Shown here piece by piece: positions 10,691 through 20,843 of a DNA stretch of 64,000 nucleotides (position 1 is its first letter; every line of letters begins with the position of its first letter). The notes below the pieces were generated by a model that saw only the letters and a list, made by a program, of their open reading frames with translations, was not told where the DNA came from and did not search any database. The position numbers were made by a program, and so were the translations under genes. The DNA is taken from contig NC_083346.1 in assembly GCF_019175385.1 (NCBI RefSeq), positions 87,496,543 through 87,560,542 on the forward strand, in the 5' to 3' direction. Source of the DNA: Lycium barbarum. Its lineage: Eukaryota; Streptophyta; Magnoliopsida; Solanales; Solanaceae.

Positions 10691-13600
10691 TGTCACGACC
10701 CAATTCGCGAGTCGTGGTGGAACCTACACTATCCCTCTGAGTAGGCGAACCACATTAATAATAACAAGTTAAATAAGCGAAAAATTAAATAAGAATAAGT
10801 TATCAAATCTTAAATACTTATCATAACTAGAAATGTCACGACAACCCAAAAATCTGGTCAAAGGGTACAAGAGCGCTAACATAGTACGGAGGATAAGTCT
10901 GAAAATACCCGAAGGCTACATATTGTCTGTCGAATACAAAAACAGAAATAAATAGAGGAGGTCCTTCAGGGGCCACGGATGACCAAGCAGCTCACCCTGA
11001 ATGATTGAAAGATGTCACCGTCGCGTATCAACAACGGGGTGTAGAACTGGAGCCTGGATCGTACTCTACACTCTACAAAAGTGCAGCAAGGGTAGTATCA
11101 GTACAACACTAGCACCGGTAAGCATCATAGGCCGACAATGATTAGATAACGCATGAAGAAGTTGAAACCACAAGTAGCACATAGAGCAAACAGGTATGGT
11201 CACGTATCATATACAAGTGTAAAGGAATCATGAAATCAACCAAGACAGATATAATTCACCAAATGATCAGTCAAATATATGACTGGATGAATGCAATGAA
11301 ATGCAATGCAATAGTCACCTCTCCCACTCCACTCTCGTACACACATGCTAAGGGCCGTGCCTCAAAGACATGACACATGGGGGACCCGCGAAGTCCATGT
11401 ACCACTCGTGCTCTCCGGCAGAAACCTCGGAGGCTATCAATCACTCTCAATCTCCGGCAACGACCTCGGAGTCTCTCTGTCACTCTCAATCTCCGGCAAG
11501 GACCTCGGAGTCTCTCAATTACTCACCTCACCATCATCACAAAAATAATATGATAGTATGTCATACATGATATCAGACTAAACACATATCACGAATATAC
11601 AATTGACAAGTACAAGTCATATCACTGTTCACTGCTCAATTATCAATATTACAATTCCTTTTCATGTGATGAGAGAGCTAGTATGTGACGGAGGTACAAC
11701 CAGGTGATAATCACAAAAAATAACACATATGGCGACAAGCCCACATAACAGCTGACGAAACCAACTTAATTGGAATTCATCTCCACTTCATGCCCGAAGG
11801 CCTATCATGCTATCCCCGTCACTTTCTACAACTACATACGATTCTCTAATCAGAGTCTAACTTAAGTAGACCGTAACCTACCTCAATGCCGAACAGGTAC
11901 CACGAACTCTCACGCCAAAGCTTTTCACTTCTGAAGTGCTTCCGAACGGACAAAGTCTATCAAATATATAATCTACATTAGAATACGAATATAAGAACAC
12001 CCATACTGTTATAGTTATATTCGAAACCCCAAAACGCACCCTGAAAAGTGATCTCGGCTCATAAAGGCAAAATTGAAATTTTAATGAAAAATCATTCCAC
12101 CCATAACCTAAGGGTCATATATCCAGAAAATTAGTGAATTTCATCCACAATGGACTCTCAAATCATTAATTCTCCCTTCTTAAGGCTAGGGCTCAAAACC
12201 TTCAATTCCCAAAATTTTTAGAATTACGATACCATTTTTCATACCTCAAATACCAAGAACTTGAAGGTGTTCATATAATTTAATACACCTATATGCAATT
12301 ATATATATCCAATTTATTAAAATTTAACGCTGCAACCTAATGCACTAAGTGAAGGACGAAACCAGAAGCAATTATTTTGGACACAGTGATCGACGAAAGC
12401 AGAAGTCGTTTTTATTATTTAAAGAAACAGCGGGCAACCCTAAAGCCAATATAAAGGAACCATAAATCCTTAACTTTAACAAAAGCACTACCATATGAAA
12501 TTATTTGGGAGTTAGTAATAATGCTTTATTTTGTATAACTTCTCCCAGTTGATTTTTTCCGTATTGTATGATGTTCCTATCCTTTTTTATTTTTTTATTT
12601 TTTTCCTGCTTAGCGGAAGGTCCTGTTTGAAAGTATTTAAAAGTAGATTTGAGCATGTTTTAATTATCAAGAAGAGAATAATAGTCAAATACATGAAATG
12701 TAAAGCAAATGTATCAGATCACTTTGTCATAGTGCACACAATCTCCAAAAAAAAAATATGCAGATACAAAACCCATGCGTTACCCTAATATATTTTGCTC
12801 AATCATTACTCCTATCATAATGGTAAGTTAGAGCACCTATTTTAAGTCTTTAAAGAAAATATTGAAGTTTCCCTACCGCACATGGCGTAATTAAAACATG
12901 GAAAATTATACCCAGGCTTCATACTATATTAATCATAAAGGTACTTTCACAATTTTGCCAAATAAAATTACTCCTTTTTCGTTGCTACAGTGGTCCAACA
13001 ATCCTAATAGCTATATATCTATACCACGTTAGAAAATACACTTTTAGAAGTAACACTATATACTTGAAATCTAAACTTCGTCTTTCAAGATAAATGAGGT
13101 TAAGAAGTTTGTACCTGAGGCCAAAATCACCACTGTAAAGGGAAAAAGGAAAAATAATTGCAACTCTTAAAGTCTGCCTGCACTATCCTTTTTCAAGCCG
13201 CCACCTAGATGTTTTAGGGATTGTACTTGGTTTGAGTGAATGAAAGAATGATGCCCTTCTAGTCAATTACGTGTTGTGTTCTTTTCTTTGAGAGTGGGCA
13301 TTGCTTGGGGCCCACTAAACATTCACCTAGTCTAAAGTAAAAGTCCACACCTAATTATTAGGAAAAGTGGGGTAATGCCCAATGTAAAGTTACTGCTAGT
13401 GCACCTTCATGTAGGACACAATTAATTTATACTTCTACATAAATTTTCTACAAGCATTCAGGTACTACACCTATAATTATTATCAAGGCATACGTAAATA
13501 AACCCATACAATAGTTAAGCACTAAAATTCAGAAATTACTCAAGATCCACCATAAGAAATTATCGTTTGTTACATTCTCCCTCACTTATTCACTTAACCA

Positions 13601-13851
13601 CTTTGTGTACTTACAAAAATTTATCACTCCGTCAAATACTTTATTTACCAACTTATACCTTCTATGGGTACAAATAATATTCGTTTGAATAAACTATTAA
13701 TACTCATTAAATAAATATATTTCAAAAGTATCCGCCAATTAAATTACCGTGCCACCAATCCCCGCAAGTCAAGAATACTACTTAAAAGTACGAAAGTGTA
13801 TTTTAGCGAAAACAAGACCAAAAGTGCTAAACGACCAAATGGGTCATTACA
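10691..13851 (-). repeat. Shared complete LTR of element B (3161 bp)
   Basis: In sense it begins TGTAATGACCC and ends GGGTCGTGACA. The left boundary is fixed by the PBS. The right boundary is fixed by the second copy at 32378-33317, whose similarity stops at the same TTACA. It serves as the 3' LTR of one unit (pol at 13863) and 5' LTR of the other (gag at 10448). The AT-rich right part has no genes; the frame at 12531-12788 is inside the LTR. Confidence 0.9.
11406..11520. repeat. Short tandem repeat, CTCCGGCAACGACCTCGGAG type
   Basis: Three imperfect units of about 33-36 bp, each containing CTCTCAATCTCCGGCAA and ACCTCGGAGTCTCT variants, inside the LTR of element B. The CTCCG...CGGAG ends of each unit are inverted complements, so each unit can fold into a small hairpin. 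Confidence 0.75.
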
Positions 13852-13862
13852 TCAGATACCAA

Positions 13863-14561
13863 TCAAACAATCGCTCGTCCTCGAGCGACAAGGGTGAAGG
13901 TGGAGAAAAGGGTACTTGAACTGTCGAACAACTGAGGATATCTACTCCGCATGTCCGCCTCGGTCTCCCAAGTGGCCTCCTCAATCGGACGGTGCTTCCA
14001 CTGCACCTTGACCGAAGCATTATCCTTGGACCTTAACTTTCTCACTTGCCTATCTAGGATTGCTACCGGCTCTTCCTCGAAGGATAGATTCTGATCTAGT
14101 AGTACCGAATCCCACTGAATGATATAAGACCCGTCTGAATGGTACTTCTTCAGCATGGAAACATGGAATACTGGATGAACACCTGCCAAACCTGGTGGCA
14201 AAGCCAACTCATAAGCCACCTCGCCAACACGATGAAGAATCTCAAAAGGGCCAATAAACCTCGGGCTCAACTTGCCCTTCTTCCCAAATCGCACCACACC
14301 CTTCATTGGTGAAACCTTCAATAGGACCTGCTCACCAACCATGAACTCCATATCACAAACCTTCCGGTCAGCATACTCCTTCTGCCTACTCTGAGCTGCC
14401 AGAAGCTTTTCCTGAATAAGCTTCACCTTGTCAAAAGACTCCCTCAGCAAATCTGTACCCAAGGTCGAACCTTAAAAGCATCAAACCACCCAATAGGAGA
14501 ACGACACCTCCTACCATATAAAGCCTCGAATGGCGCCATATCAATACTAGAATAGTAGCTA
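13863..14561 (-). pseudogene. Integrase C-terminus and chromodomain of element B
   Basis: The minus-strand frame begins inside integrase ([18 protein letters not shown], about 14540-14480). A single-base loss in a G run near 14460 shifts the frame, after which the 199-residue frame 14462-13863 continues. It has GPY/F-type residues (KGKLSPRFIGPFEILHRVG), VHPVFHVSMLKKY, and a terminal chromodomain-like region (VKVQWKHRPIEEATWETE) marking a chromovirus of the Tekay/Del type. The upstream part of integrase resumes at 31903 across the CACTA insertion. The last codons contain the pre-PPT hairpin. Confidence 0.9.
13871..13888 (-). other. Pre-LTR hairpin of element B
   Basis: Perfect inverted repeat TCGCTCG-TCCT-CGAGCGA (plus strand): 7-bp arms, loop AGGA in RNA sense. 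Arms differ from those in A, C and D (AACATTCG type) but loop and closing CG pairs are the same. No purine-rich tract follows before the LTR at 13851, unlike the other elements. Confidence 0.65.
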
Positions 14562-14735
14562 ATTACAAGAAAATTGAGTTTTAACGACCAATTCTTAAAG
14601 AAGGGACATGAATCCAGTCGTTAAAAGTGAATTTTTAACGACACAACTTTTTCTGGTCGTTAAATGTCAATTTTTAGTTTAATATTCACGACGAAATAAT
14701 ATCCGTACGTTAGAAACATTAATATCCAGTCGTTA
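14562..14735. repeat. Left terminal and subterminal repeats of the CACTA element
   Basis: Terminal ATTACAAGAAAA followed by repeated TTTTAACGACC, CAGTCGTTAAAAGTG, TTTTTAACGAC and GGTCGTTAAATG motifs in both orientations. Such subterminal arrays bind transposase in CACTA elements (established for En/Spm). Confidence 0.75.
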
Positions 14736-17019
14736 ATGATAAAAAAAAAAAAGGCGCTATATGTTTCCCTCTTTATTTTCACACCCACGTCTCTCCACCC
14801 ACCCCCTTTCCCCACCTCCTTCGTAAATAGAGATATACTCAGCGTGCGTCTCTTCTATTCCCAGTTAGAGAAAAATCAACAAACAGAGATACACTTAGCG
14901 TGCCTCTCTCTGGGTTTCTTGGAATTTGCTTCTCGTCAAGGTAAGTTTCTGATGTTTTAACTATGAATTTATTTGTGGAACGCCTGATTTTTCCCAATTC
15001 CTGATTTATTATGATTCCATCTGGGTTTCTTTTTCCTTTTTTTTTTTTCATCTGCGCCCTTTGTTTGGATTCGAGTCAATTATGCCGAGTCTAACTCTTT
15101 TCTTAATTTTTTTTTCGTTTAGTACAATTCTACTGGCCAGAGGTCGGAGTGGAATTGAATCATATATTTTATAAATATTGGAGGTGATCTTCAAACCCCT
15201 CAATGCCCAGCTCTCCGCAAAGGATCAGGTAATCCTTTTTTTTCTTTTAGTGTTTTTGTTGTTTACATTCTTGCATTTGGGCTAGAATATCTTAGATTGT
15301 TTTTTCTCTTTTCCTATTGCAGTTGGGTATATTTCCCTTTCTTATGTTCTTTAACTCAAAAAAGGAAAGCATGACTGTATCAGTTTTATTTCAGTATTGT
15401 TTTCCCACTTTCCCTTTACTTGTTTTTCTGCCTTAGTATTTGTTTTTCTTTTTTAGCAAGGTGATTACGCATATGCCACTTTACTTTGTGATTTTGCAAT
15501 TAGAGTTGATATTGTTAAAGTCAAAACCTGTTAGCATACATGGGTTGTAAGTAAAAAAAAACCTCTTTTGATCTTCAATATCGAAGGAGGATCTGATGAT
15601 TATTATTGAATAAATTTGTTAATTTGATAATTTCTGAGGACAACACTCTCTTCATTCCCAAAGATGGATTGGGGAATTGAGTTCTTTTAGTTATTCCAAC
15701 ATTTCTTTGTTTGTCAAATATATTGAGACATACCTTTTGTGATTTTGGGTCAATATTGAGTACCCCTCTTGAACCAAGATGAATGCTATAAATTTCCTAC
15801 TAGTTTTAATCATTTTCATCAGATTAAGGTCTAGTTGAGCGCTGCCTCTCCAAGTTTTTTAAAACATCTTTTTCGTTGTTTCAATTTGTCGTAGCATTTG
15901 CTGAAAAGGACAAAATCTCCATCCTCCTTTAAGAGTGTAATTCTACCTTATAATTTGACACAAATATGTTGGTGTGAACTGCATCATTTAACGTTTCCTC
16001 ATTCCTGCTTTTCTCTATTTGTTTTCTTGTTGTTCAGGCCACGAAAAACTTAAGTTGATACACTAATAATAAAATATCAATCCAACAGTCAAGATGAATC
16101 CAAAATACCATTTGATAGCTTAATTAAGAAAATGTTAGGTGAACAAAAAAATAAGAAGAAAGCAACCATAAAAATGTCTATAGTTGGTGTAAGATTTTTT
16201 AATAGAATTATTTTTACTTTTTCCATCCTATGTTTACTTATAAAGATTTGACTTGTTTTTTAGGAATATACTTAGATAGATTTTCTCTACATTTGCAATG
16301 CAAAATTATGTTTATCATGGCCATAGAGCTAAAATGAGATGAAAACACTTAGAGGATTATATTTTTAGATCTTCAAAAAACAGATGATCTCTCTATGGAC
16401 TGCAATTAGCCTTATCTGCTGCATAGTGCTTATAGCTGCTGCCTCTTGCCTTAGTTGCTGGACTGTTGTAACTTGTATTGTTGCCTTAGCTCGATAGCTT
16501 ATGCATAGTGCTTACAGCTGCTGCAGCTTGCCTGCTTTAGCATATGATCAAAATATTGATAAAATAAAGTGTATGTGTGATCTTTTACATGGACAATGAT
16601 CCTTGATAACTGTTTATGGGTTCGATGATATTCCTCTTCTACATTTGTTGTCAAGTTAACGAGAAATTCAACTTAGAGGCATGCCCTATGTACCTGTTTT
16701 TTCTCAAAAATAAATATTTCCTTCCACGCTTGATTCTTCTGAGTAAAACATAGTTTGAGCACTCAATATTCTCTATACTTCCATTTAATGAATTGAAAGC
16801 CTTGACATACACTCATCTTTGGAACTAACTAGCTTTTCATAGATGACGTTACTATGTACTTTAACTGCCTGTTGCTTTTCTTCTTTTCCCCACCCGTTGG
16901 TGAATTCTCCTTTAATTTACCGTACAATGTCTTGTGAAAATACCACGCAAAGAGACATCTGAAACTCAATATTAGATGTTGTTTAAAGGTCGCATCTGAA
17001 AAACATATGATCAAAGACT
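14736..17019. other. Left interior of the CACTA element
   Basis: Mostly T-rich DNA without a long frame. 14750-14940 looks like a transcribed leader (pyrimidine-rich, imperfect repeat of GAGATACACTTAGCGTGC, then TCGTCAAGGTAAGTTT resembling a splice donor). A further donor-like CAGGTAATCC lies near 15228. 16400-16545 has repeated GCTGCTGCCTTAGTTGCTG-like words that resume after element C at 27577-27660, showing they were one block. No protein recognised. Confidence 0.5.
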
Positions 17020-17433
17020 GTTGTTGTTATATCCCATATTTTCATACATTGAGACGTATTAAAATAAACGCGACAAGTTAAAGACAAGACTATCTTAAGA
17101 TACGAAGTAGAGATTTTAACTTCCGGTTTCGTTTCAAGTCACAATTTACCTACAATTTCGTTTGGCATGGAAGTATTAATGGAAAATTGGGATTAAACTA
17201 ACCATAATTGGATTAATAAGTGGGATTGGAAAGACAAAAATCAGTCCACTTTTAAGCCATGTTTGGCCGTGCACTATAGTGGGATAGTCAAAGAATTATT
17301 GACCCAAGTTAGTGTGGTACACTTGTCCAAAGCCTGGAGTGAATACTTATACAAAAAAAAATCTGATTCACTCCACCTTAACAAAATCATTTCAACACTT
17401 CAAGAGAGAGATATAGTGATAGAGAGGGAGAGT

Positions 17434-17457
17434 CTCTCGGCTAGAGCTAGCCGAGAG
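17434..17457. repeat. Near-perfect palindrome in LTR of element C
   Basis: Arms CTCTCGGCTAG and CTAGCCGAGAG (11 bp) with a 2-base spacer AG, in a GA-rich context. Conserved unchanged in the other LTR at 24807-24830. Could form a hairpin or bind a dimeric protein. Confidence 0.8.
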
Positions 17458-19119
17458 AGAGGGGTCAAAAACTTGCTCCAAATTTCAGTTTTCTCCACCA
17501 AAATTTACTCCTCATCTAGTGTACAAGAATGTGTATTGGTTGTTGAAAAGAAACAAGAAGGTGTAGCACCTCAATAGAGTGGAAAATTCGGCCAAAGTGA
17601 AGAGCAAGATTGTAAGGTAAGAATGCTTAGTGTTCTTGTATTGTATGATGATTTGAATGTGTAGTTCATGCATGTTGTTGTTGGATTGTTGTTGTAGTTG
17701 AAGTAGAGAGTGAGCCGTGAGTGAGGTGAAGTCATGATTGAATTCATTTTTCATGTATTGTTGATGAATTGAATATGTACCAACATGGGTAAATGAACAA
17801 AGATTGTAGAAGTTTGGTTGTGATGTTGCATGTTGGATATTGGACTGTTTTTGTTGAAATGAAAATGAGCCGTGTGTTGAAGGTTCTAATGAAGTCATGC
17901 TTTATCTTCTTGAACATGTATTTGAAATGGATTGAATGTATTGTAGTTGGATAAACGAATAAAAATCATGAAATTGTGGGAAGGGTGTTGTAGCCGTGAA
18001 AAAGGGACTGTTTTAGGGGAGATTTAGGGACTGTTTTGTGTCACATTTGGATTGTTGTTGTTATGGACATTGTGGTGTATTGTATGCATGTTGAATATGT
18101 GAATTGAGGTGTTAAAGAAATGAAATATGTTGAAGTGTATAGGCAGTCCAAAACCGTGGACAGTTTTGATGTTAGAAGTGAATTTGTGGGTGTTGAATGT
18201 TGATTCTTGTTGCAAACGTTTCGTGAAAGTAAAGTGCATTGATTCAAGTTGAAACTGAAATGATGGTGGGCTGTTGTAAGAATGAAAATGATGTTAAAAC
18301 AGTTCCAAGAATCATGAAAGTAATGTCATTAAACGTGTTGTTGTTGTTGCAAGTTAAAACTGGAAAATTGCTAAGTGAGAATGGAAATGCTATGTGTGTT
18401 GTTTAGCCGCATGTATGAAACAATTTTGAATGGTGTATGGACTGCCCAAGTTCCCTAAGTCATGTTTAAACAAGTCTTGATTAATATATGAAAGAACGAT
18501 TAGCAATGTTAGCTTGTAACGCTAGTTGGTTTGAATGCGAACGAAACGTCGTTTAAATGTTAGAAAGGAATTGTGTGCGTCAAAATACGTATTGAATTCC
18601 CTTGTAGACTAATTGTAGTTCTTCATATCTTGATATAGGATAAGTGTTTTTGGGCAGCAAGTACAAGTTAGAATACAACTAAACGCTAAAGGTATGTAAA
18701 GCCTATTCCTTCTTTCTTTTGGCATGTCCTAGACGTAAGTATGAAATGATATGAACCTTGGGGTAAATTCTATTCTCTAGTTCCATGCATGACTTATGAT
18801 TCTATATTTCCTTAATGCTATTGTCACGAGCCTACCATATGATTGACTAATGAATGATGTATAGAAGTTCCTACTCTTAAAAGATTGGCATGAATAGAAG
18901 CATACTTGACTTCCAAAAACTACATCATGGAAATTGATACATGTACATGAAAGCTGAAACGTTCCTTGCTATGGCTTGTAATGAGAGTTGAAAAGAATTG
19001 AATACGATTATTATCCCAATACTTTAGAGCTGGTTAGTTGCTTATCTATTGAGTCTCAAAAGATGAATGGCTTATATGTGGTTGCTTATTATTCTGCTCG
19101 TGCTTATCACTAAATCCTT

Positions 19120-19402
19120 CACTGAGTCCCGGGCCAGGACACGTTTTCGTGCGCATGTTTATTATATTATTCACCGAGTCCCTCACTAGAGGGCCGGGAC
19201 ACGTTATATATATATGATGATGATATGATGATATGATGACATGATGATATGATGATATGATGATATGGAGATGGTGGCCAGGAGGGCATATATATATTCC
19301 TTATTACCGAGTCCCTCATTAAAGGGCCGGGACACGTACATGTTTATGTTTTATGATGCTATGATTATAAATACTGAGCCCCTCATTAAAGGGTCGGGAC
19401 AC
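19120..19402. repeat. Repeated GAGTCCCTCAnTAnAGGGCCGGGACACG block in LTR of C
   Basis: Four units (near 19124, 19172, 19310, 19378) of a roughly 34-bp motif, separated by TATA-rich or ATGATGATATG microsatellite. Each unit holds CCCT...AGGG inverted bases. Also in the right LTR at 26495-26775. This is a hairpin-prone part of U3. Confidence 0.75.
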
Positions 19403-19589
19403 GTTATATATGTTATATACAGAATAATTATGCAGCTTTGATTACGAAACGCTATAATGACACTGATATGAGAATGACACAGATGAAATATGTTCAAAGG
19501 CAAGTTTTATGAAATTCTGGTTGTTGCATTGAGTCCTACATACCTTGTCTCAACATAAGTCTATTACTATGTATCAAGCTTTACATGCT

Positions 19590-19667
19590 CAGTACATATT
19601 CCGTACTGACCCCCTTTCTTCGGGGGGGGGGGGGGGGGGGGGGTGGGGGCTGCGTTCATGCCCGCAG
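19590..19667 (+). other. Three-hairpin module with expanded G run (element C, 5' LTR)
   Basis: CAGTAC/GTACTG stem (19590-19608), CCCCC-TTTCTTC-GGGGG stem whose 3' arm has grown into a run of over 20 G, then CTGCG-TTCATGCC-CGCAG stem (19650-19667). Same order as A and D. The G expansion could be replication slippage and may form a quadruplex. Confidence 0.65.
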
Positions 19668-20217
19668 GTACAGACGCTCGTTTCGGAGATCCGCCAGCTT
19701 AGGATACCTATTCAGCTATTTTGGACTGCTCCCTTGTTCCGGAGCCTAGCTTGTGGTATAACTCCCTTATGTTGTATTCATATGTGTTGGTTTGGGTACG
19801 GCGGGGCCCTGTCCCGCCATATGATACGGTCATTACTCTTAGAGGTCTGAGGACATCTGTGTGGGTCTGTTTGTAGTTGTTGATGCGTTTTACGACTATG
19901 ACTTATGTTTGGGGCGTACCCATTCGTAATGGCAGCCTTGTCGGCTTGCATATATATGTATGTTTGGTATTTTGCATATCGTGGCAGCCTTGTCGGCTTG
20001 CGTAGGAATATATACATGTTGTTGTTTAAAAAGTGCAACTCCTCAGGAGACAGGTGCCTAAGACATACAAAACTTGGCAGCTTTAAAATAACTCCCTATC
20101 TTTTTATATACAAATGAGATCATGACATGCTAATTGTAAATGACTATAGTTAACAGATAATACGAGTGTCCAATTCGGGCACGAGTCACGGCCTACGGGG
20201 TTGGGTCGTGACAGAAG

Positions 20218-20229
20218 TGGTATCAGAGC
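20218..20229 (+). other. Primer binding site (tRNA-iMet) of element C
   Basis: TGGTATCAGAGC, complementary to the 3' end of initiator tRNA-Met, four bases after the LTR. Confidence 0.97.
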
Positions 20230-20258
20230 GGTTCAATCCTCAGAGTGTCCACAGACCG

Positions 20259-20275
20259 TGTCTAGTAGAGTCTTG
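20259..20275 (+). other. Conserved post-PBS box (element C)
   Basis: TGTCTAGTAGAGTCTTG, shared with A, B and D. Confidence 0.6.
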
Positions 20276-20309
20276 TTTATCGATGTGTTGTGCACCACGT
20301 TTATAAACA
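20274..20309 (+). other. Leader hairpin with GUGCAC loop (element C)
   Basis: UGUUUAU, mismatch, GAUGUG, loop UUGUGCAC, CACGUU, mismatch, AUAAACA. The lower stem has 7 Watson-Crick pairs. The upper stem has 6 pairs including two wobbles. It starts 44 nt after the PBS. Confidence 0.65.
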
Positions 20310-20432
20310 GGAAGCTACAGGACATTTAGGATGTTATTTTTCTTTCGTATCTAAGATCGTGCGATAGAGCCTGAACCTAGGAAAGTTTGTTTCTGACCTC
20401 TTTTCCCGTCGGTAGGTACAGAACTGCGAGAG

Positions 20433-20843
20433 ATGAAGAGGCCAGCTGCAGATAGTGGGGGTGCTAAGAAGGCCCCTAGGGTAAATTCGGGACCCCAGTC
20501 TCCAGGACCGAATATGAGGAGCCTCAGTTATTCTATCGAGACTGACCTCTCGGAGGATCCAGCGACAATTCCTCCAGAGTTTTTGATATCCAGGGAGGCG
20601 GCCCCTGAACCCATACCAGTTGCTCCTATGGCAGGGCACCACATTAGACCGGCTACCCCGGTAAGTGTTACAGATTATTCCAGCCCCCTGTCCTGGTCAT
20701 CGGTAAACCAGGAGTTTCCCGGTTATCTACATTCGCCGGATTTAGATGAAGAAGATGATGAAGATCAGACGAGTAAATGGTGGGCAAACGATGACGAGGA
20801 GCACACTTCACCTTCTAGATCACCGGATCAGACTAGAGACTGA
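20433..20843 (+). CDS. Unknown acidic 136-residue ORF in gag position of element C
   Basis: Opens with ATG at 20433, about 200 bases after the PBS, and ends in TGA. The N-terminus MKRPAADSGGAKKAPR is basic and resembles a bipartite nuclear localisation signal (KR, 8 spacer residues, KK). The middle is proline/serine-rich, and the C-terminus is strongly acidic (SPDLDEEDDEDQ) with a KWWANDDEEH segment. No capsid motif, zinc knuckle, membrane segment or signal peptide is visible, so it is not an ordinary Gag. The frame is uninterrupted while surrounding DNA is full of stops, which hints at recent activity. It may be a diverged Gag N-terminus, a captured segment, or chance. Function not recognised. 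Confidence 0.5.
   Translation: MKRPAADSGGAKKAPRVNSGPQSPGPNMRSLSYSIETDLSEDPATIPPEFLISREAAPEPIPVAPMAGHHIRPATPVSVTDYSSPLSWSSVNQEFPGYLHSPDLDEEDDEDQTSKWWANDDEEHTSPSRSPDQTRD

Larger units (their letters stand above)
17025..20213 (+). repeat. 5' LTR of element C (3189 bp)
   Basis: Starts TGTTATATCCC and ends GGGTCGTGACA next to the PBS. Compared with the right LTR it shows scattered single substitutions and a longer G run (19622-19643 and on). Frames inside it such as 17263-17577 and 19545-19850 recur in both LTRs and have no protein-family features. Confidence 0.97.

Noticed and set aside
17263..17577. 104-codon frame in element C, repeated at 24636-24950
   Set aside because: Duplicate due to the two LTRs; no motif, low-complexity ESLSARASRERG is the palindrome translated.
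19200..19270. CRISPR-like regular ATGATGATATG repeats
   Set aside because: Simple microsatellite in an LTR of a plant element, no spacers.
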